In this document: piece after piece, positions 18,629-26,388 of the stretch | How the letters are laid out: each line of letters begins with the position of its first letter | Position numbering within the stretch: position 1 is the stretch's first letter | Assembly: GCA_963851245.1 (NCBI GenBank) | Contig: CAWKOH010000005.1 | Location: 1-64,000, forward strand | DNA length: 64,000 nt | Direction of reading: 5' to 3' | From: CAWKOH01 sp963851245 | Lineage (GTDB): Bacteria; Actinomycetota; Acidimicrobiia; Acidimicrobiales; Palsa-688 | Notes under the pieces: model-generated | What the model was told of the DNA's origin: nothing | The model's input: the letters and a program-made list of their open reading frames with translations, nothing else | Databases searched by the model: none | Program-made: the position numbers and the translations under genes

Positions 18629-19069
18629 GTGACTGATCCGCTTGCTCAAGACCCTCGCTCCGGAGAACCCGGGGATCTGGTCATCGGCCTTCACCACATC
18701 CGTATTCCGGTCACCGATCCGTGGGTGAGCCGGGACTGGTACATGACGACCCTTGGGTGTGTACCTGTGCTCGACGAGGAGGATGAGAATGGGGTGGTGG
18801 GGGTGGTCCTGCGCCACTCCGAAGGCTTTGTGATAGGACTCCACCGGGACCCGCAACGCGCCGCCAGTCTGCGCGGATTTGCAATCGTGGGGCTTTCGGT
18901 TGATGGGCACACCCAGTTGCGTCAGCTATGTAACCGGCTGGACAAAGCTGGAACCGCTCACAGCGGTCCGACGGAGGGACACATCGGCTGGTACGTGGAC
19001 GTCCCCGACCCGGATGGGATCCTGATCAGATTCCATACTGGCACGGCCCCCGACGCGGAAGAAGCGTAA
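18629..19069 (+). CDS. VOC (glyoxalase/bleomycin resistance) superfamily protein
   Basis: 146 residues. Two beta-alpha-beta-beta-beta modules: LHHIRIPVTDPWVSRDWYMTTLG (residues 21-43) and GHIGWYVDVPDPDGILIRFH (119-138). Metal-ligand candidates are His22 and the Glu/His pattern near the C-terminus (FH at 137-138 where the usual Glu is replaced), so enzymatic activity is uncertain. GTG start with AAGGG. Divergent from the GH65 gene; a hairpin terminator follows. Confidence 0.82.
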   Translation: MTDPLAQDPRSGEPGDLVIGLHHIRIPVTDPWVSRDWYMTTLGCVPVLDEEDENGVVGVVLRHSEGFVIGLHRDPQRAASLRGFAIVGLSVDGHTQLRQLCNRLDKAGTAHSGPTEGHIGWYVDVPDPDGILIRFHTGTAPDAEEA

Positions 19070-19079
19070 CCACGAAGAA

Positions 19080-19101
19080 GGGACGCCCTTTCGGGGGTCC
19101 C
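19080..19101. terminator. Hairpin after the VOC gene
   Basis: GGGACGCCC-TTTC-GGGGGTCCC type stem with a single mismatch, located 11 bp after the VOC stop and before the convergent PPDK stop. No long T-run. Confidence 0.5.
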
Positions 19102-19139
19102 TCTCTGCAACCGGTTCAGGTGACCGCCCGGGGTGTTCA

Positions 19140-20780
19140 TCAGCCATGGCGATCTGCCGGCGTCTTGGTCAGTGTGTCTTGCCAGGCCTGGACGCGGTCC
19201 AACAGGTCAGTTGGACGTTGTTCGGTCACACGCAGCAGGCCGCGGTAGATGAGCCCGGTCGAGCCGTCGATGGTGATGGGGTCCTGTTCTTGGAGGTGGT
19301 GGTTACCGATCTGTAGCTGACGGCCACGCGGGCTGATAGACAGATCGGCGCAGTTCACGAGGCATACCGCGCCCAGTTGGCGAGCGACGACGGCGGCATG
19401 GGAAGTGCGCGATCCGGTAGCGGTGAGCAGGCCGCGACATACGGCGAGGGCAGCGATATCCGCTGTGGAGGCGTGCTCACGGACGAGGATCACGGGTAGA
19501 TCCTGGCCGGCGAGTCGGAGGGCGGTGTCGACGTCGAGGGCGACGTGACCGGCAGCCACTCCCGTGCTGGCGGGGGTGGCGCATCCGGCCGGCTCGATTC
19601 CGGTGTCGTGTTCGAGTTGCAAGAGTTTGATCTGGTCGAGGTCATAGCCGTCCAGCCGTTGCAAGGCGATGGCCGGTTCAATGATGCCTTCGTCTACCTG
19701 GTCGCAGGCGATCTGAAGGGCGGCCAGGGCGGTGCGCTTAGCCGTTCTGGTCTGCAGCAGCCACAGCTTGCCATCTTCGATCGTGAACTCGAAGTCCTGG
19801 GCGTCAGAGAAGAGCTCTTCAAGGGTCCGGCGGACGGACTCGAGTTGGCGGACCATGCCGGGTATGGAGGCAATGAGCATCCCGGATCCGGCCACTTGGT
19901 GCCGGCCGGCCACGACGTCTTCGCCTTGAGCGTTGGGCAGAAAGTCGAGGTACATCTCGTTACGGCCCGTAGCGGGATCTCGGGTGAAGGCGACGCCCGA
20001 TCCTGATCTCAAGCCCAGGTTCCCGAAGACCATGGTTTGCACCGTGACCGCGGTGCCGGGAAGGCCGGACAGCCCTTGCAGGCGGCGGTATTCGACGGCC
20101 CGTTCGGAGTTCCACGATCGCAGCACCGCATCCACGGCTCCGAGCAACTGTTCGTGTGGGTCTTGCGGGAACGGCCTGCCGGTGAGGGAGTGGTAGACGA
20201 GCTGCAGCCGGCCGACCAGTTCGCGCAGGGAGGCCACGCCGAGCTCGGAAATGTCCGGTACAGAGGATCTGGCCAGAGCAGCGTCAATCTCGGCTTGGAA
20301 CGGTTCGGGGGGGCAGCCTTCCGCGACCTCGGCGTAGCACTGGACGAGGCGTCGATAAGAATCCCACACGAAGGCCGGGTCGCCGCTGGCCGTCAGGAGA
20401 CCGGCGAGGCTGATATCGCACAGTCCGACGTCGAGGATCGTGTCCAGCATGCCCGGCATAGACACCGGGGCACCGGACCGGACTGCCACCAACAGTGGGC
20501 GACGGCCGGCGCCGAACTGCCGGCCGGTGTCCCGCTCGAGTCTGCCTACTCCCACGGTGACGAGCTCGGCCACCTGGTGATCGAGCTCGTGTCGCTGGTG
20601 GTAGTCGGTGCAGACCTCGGTGCTCAGGACGAACCCGGGCGGCACGGGCAGGCCGGCCTCGGCCAGGCGGATCAGATTGGCGGCCTTTGACCCCACCACG
20701 TAGGGGTCTATGGGATCTGGCCCTCTGGCTTGGAGGAAAGTGAGCCGTCTATCGAGAGCCGAAGCTTCCGCGGTGCTCAT
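19140..20780 (-). CDS. ppdK: Pyruvate phosphate dikinase lacking the C-terminal PEP/pyruvate domain
   Basis: 546 residues against about 870 for full PPDK. The ATP-grasp part is complete (VVGSKAANLIRLAEAGLPVPPGF, RSGAPVSMPGMLDTILDVG, FTRDPATGRNEMYLDFLPNAQGED in segments), and the swivelling phosphohistidine domain ends it (GSRTSHAAVVARQLG, His near 468). The TIM-barrel that binds PEP/pyruvate is absent. M. tuberculosis PpdK (Rv1127c) has the same short layout. It may pass phosphate to another partner. Overlaps the upstream gene by 4 bp. Confidence 0.9.
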   Translation of the reverse strand: MSTAEASALDRRLTFLQARGPDPIDPYVVGSKAANLIRLAEAGLPVPPGFVLSTEVCTDYHQRHELDHQVAELVTVGVGRLERDTGRQFGAGRRPLLVAVRSGAPVSMPGMLDTILDVGLCDISLAGLLTASGDPAFVWDSYRRLVQCYAEVAEGCPPEPFQAEIDAALARSSVPDISELGVASLRELVGRLQLVYHSLTGRPFPQDPHEQLLGAVDAVLRSWNSERAVEYRRLQGLSGLPGTAVTVQTMVFGNLGLRSGSGVAFTRDPATGRNEMYLDFLPNAQGEDVVAGRHQVAGSGMLIASIPGMVRQLESVRRTLEELFSDAQDFEFTIEDGKLWLLQTRTAKRTALAALQIACDQVDEGIIEPAIALQRLDGYDLDQIKLLQLEHDTGIEPAGCATPASTGVAAGHVALDVDTALRLAGQDLPVILVREHASTADIAALAVCRGLLTATGSRTSHAAVVARQLGAVCLVNCADLSISPRGRQLQIGNHHLQEQDPITIDGSTGLIYRGLLRVTEQRPTDLLDRVQAWQDTLTKTPADRHG

Positions 20781-22769
20781 CGCTCGGACAGGACGTTGAG
20801 GACGTGGTCTCGCAGACCGAGGGTGGAGCGCAGCAGGGCGTCGGTCGCGTCTTCGGCTCCCCGGGAGACGCCGTCGGCCAAGTACAGGCTGCGAAAATCG
20901 GGGACGTCAGTGACAAGCGCGGCCCGGGCTACGCGGTCGGCCCTGTCAGCCTGATGTTCCAAAGTGGCGACCCGATCGACAGCGACCAGGAAGTCCTCGA
21001 GATCCTCAGGGGCGAACCCGTCGAATATCCGCCGGGCGATCTCGACGGCCTTGAAATGCTCGCGGGCGGTCATCACCGCGGTGGCGGCGACCGGCTCCAG
21101 GGTGGGGCGGACGACCCCCACCGCGGCGGGTGGCAAAAGAGTGAGGAGGAATACCGCCTCCTCTAGTGCGTCTATGGCGTCGTCCGCCATCGCGGTCAGA
21201 CCGGTGACGGCGTCGCTGCCCTCCAGCCGGCGTCCGGCTTGACGCTGCCGGGTGAGGATTTCATCGGCTCGGTGCTCCATTCCGGCGGCGCGCTCTGCGG
21301 CCCGCGCCAGGAACGCGGCGCCGTCAGGTCCGGCCAGCCTGACCAGGCCGGAATGTAGAGCCTGGGCGCACTCCACGACCAGAGTGGCGTGCTCGGAGCT
21401 GGCATCGAGCAGCCGGCGCTGCGATACCTGGACGTGGCGGAGAACCTCTACCCGCAGTTCGTCGCGGATGAGAAGGGGGGACTTGCCGGCCAGCATCCCC
21501 TCAGCTGCCGATCGTAGGGCGAATCTGGTTACCGCCAGGGTCTGGTCGCGGCCCAGGACTTCGATCAGCGGCTCCCCGTAGCGAGCCGGGACCTTGGCTG
21601 CCAGTTCGACTGCGTCGTATACGAGACGCTCCCCGCCCAACTCCAGCCACGCCATGTGACCCACATTGGCATCGGCGGCCCACCGCAGGATCTCGATGGC
21701 GTCCCTGGTGGGTAGGAACGTGCGGAGCCTCTTGCGGGCCCGGTTCCAGTCCAGGACGAAGACCAGCCGTGACCCCATATGGTGCAGGAAGGTCTTCAGA
21801 TCCTCCCGGTCGGACGCCTCATAGGAACCGGTAGTGACCTGATACTTGCCGAGAGTCGGGGCCGCCGCACGCGCCTCGGTGTGCGACCAGCGCATCTCGA
21901 AGCGGTCGAACAGTGACGCGAAGAACTGCAGCCGGCGGGCATGAACGTCGCTGTAGGTGATCGTCACCGTCAGCTCTTCGACCGCCACGACCACCACGTG
22001 GGCGTTGGTGGTGCCCAGGTCGTTCTGGATCAGCAGCCGGGAGCGGCCACGGGTGGCCGACGTCCCCAGGCCCGGATGGTCGAACCGCAGAGGCGACGTT
22101 TCGTGCACACCCGCCATGAAGGCGGCCACCAACGCGGGGTCATCACCACCCAACTCGTACGCCGCAGCCCCGTCGATGGACTGAGCCGCGATCCTGGCCT
22201 GAAACCTGACCAGACCACGGTGGGCGTCCATCACCAGGAGGTGCATGGAGTCGCCCTGGTCCCTCCGGGCCGATGTCAGCTCATCGACATATGCGCCCGG
22301 CAACCGGTCCCCGCTCAGCTCCGGAGCCCGGCGCAGCAGGAGATTCAGCCTGCCGGTGTCCACCCACCAGTCCTCGAGCTGAAAGTCGGCGGTGTCGAAT
22401 GGCGCCAGCATCTCTTTCACCGACTCCACCAGAAGCTGGTGAATTTCGGGCGGCGCCGGGAACCAGGTAGAGGTCGGGACCTTCTCTCCGGGAGCGCTCC
22501 ACTGCCCAGTCCAGGTCGGTTTCAGCAAGCCCGGCCGTCAGCCTCTCCTCACGCAGCGACAGCCAGGGCTGGGAAGGGTCGTCACCATGGGCCCGGGCCG
22601 CCTGCAGCAAGCTGAGCAGGTACTTGGCCCGGTCGTTCGCCTCCAACCCTCGCCTTAGAAGCGAGGGAAGGAGCAGAGCCGGCACGCCAAGCTCTTCGAC
22701 GACCTCGCGCTTCACCATCCCCGGCGGGTTGCCGACAATCGTCGCGACGCTCGTGTCCGTGGTAGTCAT
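20777..22769 (-). CDS. Unknown protein with PhoU/DUF47-like C-terminus, frameshifted
   Basis: About 663 residues after joining two frames near 22455 (EGPDLYLVP to APPEIHQLLVESVKEM; one extra base). ATG at 22769. The middle part (200-400) has beta-rich stretches I cannot place. The last 200 residues are amphipathic helices (GLTAMADDAIDALEEAVFLL, DRVATLEHQADRADRVAR) like DUF47/PhoU phosphate-regulatory proteins. Its stop overlaps the start of the truncated PPDK, so it may supply or regulate that enzyme. Functional link is inference. Confidence 0.7.
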
Positions 22770-22808
22770 CCTGCGTTCAAGCTTACGAACCGATATCGAA
22801 TAAGCCAG

Positions 22809-22822
22809 AGGCCAAAGGTCAT
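22809..22822. promoter_or_regulatory. DosR-like box
   Basis: AGGCCAAAGGTCAT (reverse ATGACCTTTGGCCT), 40 bp upstream of the ATG at 22769 that opens the PPDK operon. Confidence 0.6.
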
Positions 22823-23026
22823 TTCCAAGCCGTAGCTCACTCCCCGCAGCCGATAATGGGCCAGCGCCATTCCGCCCCGAGCGCCTGGGCGACGTGCGGG
22901 CGGGCCGGGAACAGTCGATCTCATCCGGGTCTATCCGCCTGCCAGCTACACCTCAGCCGAAAATCACACCTTTTCCGGTATGCAGGTGTGTGCGAATGTA
23001 TGCCAGGGCCCGGGATTGAGCCGGCA

Positions 23027-23040
23027 GAGCCGAAGGCCCT
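23027..23040. promoter_or_regulatory. DosR-like box
   Basis: GAGCCGAAGGCCCT (reverse AGGGCCTTCGGCTC), 93 bp upstream of the ATG at 23134. Confidence 0.6.
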
Positions 23041-23133
23041 TTTTTCCGAGGCAGCCTCGACCATTTTCGTGACGTTGGCCTCTGGCGGCGGGCCCGTTAG
23101 TGCGTCACCATCTGCTCGGAAATAGGAGGTGTG

Positions 23134-24465
23134 ATGCCCTTTATGGACCGACGCGATGCGGGTCGCCGACTTGCGGAGCGGCTCATGTTCTTGCGGGGCG
23201 ACGATGCTGTGGTATTGGGGCTGCCCCGTGGCGGGGTCCCCGTGGCGTTCGAGGTGGCCCAGGCATTGGGAGCCCCCCTCGACGTGATTGTGGTGCGCAA
23301 GCTGGGAGTTCCCTCCCAGCCGGAACTGGCCATGGGCGCGATCGGCGAGGGCGGGGTGCGAGTGGTCAACGACGAGGTGTTTCGGTTGGCGGGGGTGTCG
23401 CCAAGCGAGATGGCCGAGGTCGAGCAGCGGGAGCAGGCCGAACTGGACCGGAGGGCTCGGTGCTACCGGGGCAGCCGCCCTCGGGTGCCGCTGGATGGGC
23501 GCACCGCATTGGTGGTCGACGACGGGATCGCGACTGGCTCCACGGCCCGGGCCGCCTGCCAGGTGGCCAGAGCGCAGGGAGCGGCCCTAGTCGTGCTGGC
23601 CGTGCCGGTGGCTCCGAGTTCTACGGTGCGGGACCTGGGCCGCGACGCACACGTGGTTTGCGTCGAGACACCCCGTCACCTTTCGGCCATAGGGCAGTTC
23701 TACCGGGATTTCACCCAGACCTCCGACGACGAGGTGGCCAGACTGCTGGACGAGTCGGCGCGTCGCTGCCCAGTCTCGGTGTCAGCCCACCCCCCGGGTG
23801 GCGACCCGCCGATCCAAGCCGGTGAGGTCGAGGCGGTCGCCGGGCGCGTCCGCCTGGCCGGACAGCTCGCCGTGCCCGGGGAGCCGACCGGGCTGGTCGT
23901 CTTCGCTCACGGGAGCGGCAGCAGCCGGCATAGCCCCCGCAACCAGTTTGTGGCGCAGGTGCTCAATAGGGCCGGGCTGGCCACCCTGCTGTTCGACCTG
24001 CTTACGGGCGACGAGGAGCTGGACCGGGCCAACGTGTTCGACATCGAGCTCCTGGCCCGTCGACTGGGCGAGGTGACCGCCTGGCTCAGGGATCAGCCGA
24101 CCCTAGGTCAGCTCCCGATTGGATATTTCGGGGCGAGCACGGGGGCCGGCGCTGCCCTGTGGGCCGCCGCCAAACCCGGCGCCGACGTCGCGGCGGTCGT
24201 CTCACGCGGCGGCCGTCCCGACCTGGCCGGCTCCCACCTGGGTGAGGTCCGCGCTCCAACCCTTCTGATCGTCGGCGGCCGCGACCAGGTTGTGCTGGAT
24301 CTCAACCGTCAGGCCCAGGCCAAGCTGCGTTGCGAGAACCGCCTGGCGGTGGTACCCGGCGCCACTCACCTCTTTGAGGAGCCCGGGACCCTGGTCGCCG
24401 CCGCCGACCTGGCTCGGGACTGGCTGCACGCCCACCTGGAAGCCCTGGCCGGGGCAGTCCAATGA
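23134..24465 (+). CDS. Phosphoribosyltransferase-dienelactone hydrolase fusion (Rv0571c-like)
   Basis: 443 residues. Residues 1-210 are a type I PRTase with the PRPP loop VVDDGIATGSTARAA (about 130-144) and start LPRGGVPVAFEVAQALGAPLD. Residues 230-440 are an alpha/beta hydrolase: FAHGSGSSRHSPRN, nucleophile elbow YFGASTGAGAALWAA (Ser near 335), acid Asp in VGGRDQ and His in VPGATHLFEEPG. M. tuberculosis Rv0571c, a DosR-regulon gene, has the same layout and length. AGGAGG is 4 nt before the ATG. Confidence 0.9.
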   Translation: MPFMDRRDAGRRLAERLMFLRGDDAVVLGLPRGGVPVAFEVAQALGAPLDVIVVRKLGVPSQPELAMGAIGEGGVRVVNDEVFRLAGVSPSEMAEVEQREQAELDRRARCYRGSRPRVPLDGRTALVVDDGIATGSTARAACQVARAQGAALVVLAVPVAPSSTVRDLGRDAHVVCVETPRHLSAIGQFYRDFTQTSDDEVARLLDESARRCPVSVSAHPPGGDPPIQAGEVEAVAGRVRLAGQLAVPGEPTGLVVFAHGSGSSRHSPRNQFVAQVLNRAGLATLLFDLLTGDEELDRANVFDIELLARRLGEVTAWLRDQPTLGQLPIGYFGASTGAGAALWAAAKPGADVAAVVSRGGRPDLAGSHLGEVRAPTLLIVGGRDQVVLDLNRQAQAKLRCENRLAVVPGATHLFEEPGTLVAAADLARDWLHAHLEALAGAVQ

Positions 24466-24571
24466 GCCTCCTGACCGGGCATCGCATTGTCCCGCACACT
24501 GCGGACTGCATTGTCTGCTGCCACGAGCCGGTGCTGAGTCCTATCGACGCGTGGACGGAGTCAGGCTCGCA

Positions 24572-25057
24572 TCAGTTCGGTCCCTTGCGGCGGATCCTCG
24601 ATCGGAACTTATCTGTCTCGGTCGTCACCATTTCGATGAGGTCCAGGGGCGATTCCGGCTTCTCGGCTCGGCCGGCCAGGACCTCCAGTTCCAGAGGTAT
24701 CAGTGCGCCTCGCTGAAGTCCCAGAAGAGCTTCGGGGGTGTCAGCAAAGGCTCTCATCTCGGCGGCGAGGAAGCTGGTGGCGCCCTCCCACACTCGTATA
24801 GGCCGATAGCGTTTCTTCGACAGCGCGCAGATCTCGGCCCAGTCGGCGTGGGCCAGCTTGTTGAGCCACCCGTCCGGTGGTTGCGGGCAGCCGCAAACCC
24901 ACCTGTTGACTACCGTGCCTTCGACGATGGCCCTGGCCTCGCTGAGCACTCGGTTCACCTGGCCGGCCATATCTTGCTGTTCGGGGCAGCCGACCTCCGG
25001 CTTGATCGCCTTCTTTTGGCCAGACCCCAGTTTACGGACACGCCATCGCAGCCACAT
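24572..25057 (-). CDS. Unknown protein, 161 residues
   Basis: Starts MWLRWRVRKLGSGQKKAI; ATG 25057 has GGAGG at 5 nt, and the longer frame (from 25126) would start inside the DosR-like box, so it is rejected. A Cys pair and a CGCPQPPDGW segment (Cys at 33, then VCGCPQ near 63) hint at metal binding. The remainder is helical with acidic C-terminal part. Family not recognised; I regard it as a conserved dormancy-linked unknown because of the box. Confidence 0.65.
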   Translation of the reverse strand: MWLRWRVRKLGSGQKKAIKPEVGCPEQQDMAGQVNRVLSEARAIVEGTVVNRWVCGCPQPPDGWLNKLAHADWAEICALSKKRYRPIRVWEGATSFLAAEMRAFADTPEALLGLQRGALIPLELEVLAGRAEKPESPLDLIEMVTTETDKFRSRIRRKGPN

Positions 25058-25112
25058 TCCTGCCTCCAAACCGGTCTCCTGCCATCCTTTCCCCACCGCC
25101 GAGCTCGGCCCA

Positions 25113-25126
25113 GAGTCGAAAGTCAC
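25113..25126. promoter_or_regulatory. DosR-like box
   Basis: GAGTCGAAAGTCAC (reverse GTGACTTTCGACTC), 56 bp upstream of the ATG at 25057. It nearly repeats the site at 10246. Confidence 0.65.
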
Positions 25127-25365
25127 AAGGGCTGACGGTGCCGCGAGTCGGCGGTCCCCAAACGGAGTCCGGACGCTGGGTCGGGGTCCTGGTGGTGGGC
25201 TCCGCTAGGCTGACGAACCGGACACTTCCTGCGTATCCGGCGAGCCAGCGCCCCGCCGTGGCTGGCGCTCGGGAACATGGTCTCGGCCGGCCAAAGCGCC
25301 GGCGTCACCGGGTTTCTTGCAACGTATGACCAGGGTCCGACGACCCGGGAGGTTCACGCAGCGGA

Positions 25366-26301
25366 TCACCGTCCCGATCCGAACTTGACCGCCGTTGACT
25401 TCAGCTTCACCTGGGGCCTGGCGTAACTGGGAACGAGGACAACCGGAACCGGGCTCCTGGCAAGGCACGCCAAGGTCACGGCGCCCAGCGTTCGGTGCCC
25501 ATGGACAGATGCCTGGCCGGCACTAACGGCTAAAAGGTCCGATCCCGTTGCTTCTTGTATCAAGATGGACGAAGGCATTCCCCGCCGGGCGATTGCGCTG
25601 ACTCGATCGGTCGGGACGCCGCACCCGGCCAGCGAGTCTGCCGCCAGCTTGTCCGCCGATCGACCGACCAGACACGAGGGGGGCACTGTTATCGCCACCG
25701 GTCCGCCCAGCCCGCCATAGTCGCCCTCACACCACGCCATCACCGCTCGAACGGCTCCGTTGCGTCGGTTGGCTTCAGCGACAGCCCAGGTAAGCGCATC
25801 AACGGCTGGATCAGTGCCATGGAAACCCACCGTCACTGTCGCCGGCGTCGAGCGCGGGGGAGCTGTCGACCACGCGCTGCGAGGAACCACCATCACCGGG
25901 AGCTTGGGGGCGTCGTATGGCTTCGGCCCGAAGACCAGCGCGACAAGGGTGTTGATGTCAAGTGGCCCCACCATGACGAGCCCATGAGGGTCCTCCAGAG
26001 CCATGGCCCGTATAGCTTCGGTCGTCGACTCCTCAGGCTTCCCGACATGAAGACTGGCCCGGGAACCGGCGCCGAGATATTCCAGGCTCGCGGTTAGCTC
26101 CTTCTGGCCTTGCTTTGTCATCCCCGGGTCGAGGGCCTGACCGTCGCCAGAACCAGGGAAAAGCGGTAGGTACAAGACGTTGACACGGCTGTGACGGCGA
26201 GCCGCTTGATGCAGAGCCCAGCCCAGCACGGGTTCGGCAGAACTGGCATCACCAACGATGACTAATACGGGCCAACCTGGTTGATTTGTAGCTGCCTGCA
26301 C
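25366..26301 (-). CDS. Tandem-domain USP-like protein with degenerate ATP motifs
   Basis: 311 residues, two UspA folds (about 10-140 and 155-300). Strand starts are kept (VLVIVGDASSAEPVLGWALH; VTVGFHGTDPAVDALTWAVA) but the ATP signature is not: the first domain has VMVGPLDINTLVALVFG, the second AVSAGQASVHGHRTLGAVT, both lacking G-2x-G-9x-G(S). Probably does not bind ATP in the usual way. GTG 26301 follows GAGGAGG at 7 nt; earlier ATGs lack an SD. Box at 26363. Confidence 0.82.
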   Translation of the reverse strand: MQAATNQPGWPVLVIVGDASSAEPVLGWALHQAARRHSRVNVLYLPLFPGSGDGQALDPGMTKQGQKELTASLEYLGAGSRASLHVGKPEESTTEAIRAMALEDPHGLVMVGPLDINTLVALVFGPKPYDAPKLPVMVVPRSAWSTAPPRSTPATVTVGFHGTDPAVDALTWAVAEANRRNGAVRAVMAWCEGDYGGLGGPVAITVPPSCLVGRSADKLAADSLAGCGVPTDRVSAIARRGMPSSILIQEATGSDLLAVSAGQASVHGHRTLGAVTLACLARSPVPVVLVPSYARPQVKLKSTAVKFGSGR

Positions 26302-26362
26302 GGACCGCCCTCCTCGCTCTGGACGGCACATACATTCTCGCGTCGCCAACTCCAGTCGGACA

Positions 26363-26376
26363 GGGCCATACGACCC
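26363..26376. promoter_or_regulatory. DosR-like box
   Basis: GGGCCATACGACCC, 62 bp upstream of the GTG at 26301, between it and the upstream PEP synthase stop. Confidence 0.7.
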
Positions 26377-26388
26377 AATCGAGCTCCG

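Larger units (their letters stand above)
22770..23133. other. 364-bp divergent intergenic region
   Basis: Divergent promoter region between the PPDK operon (minus) and the phosphoribosyltransferase fusion (plus). It contains two DosR-like boxes (22809, 23027), each 40-110 bp from the start it faces. I see no gene or repeat in the remainder. Confidence 0.6.
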
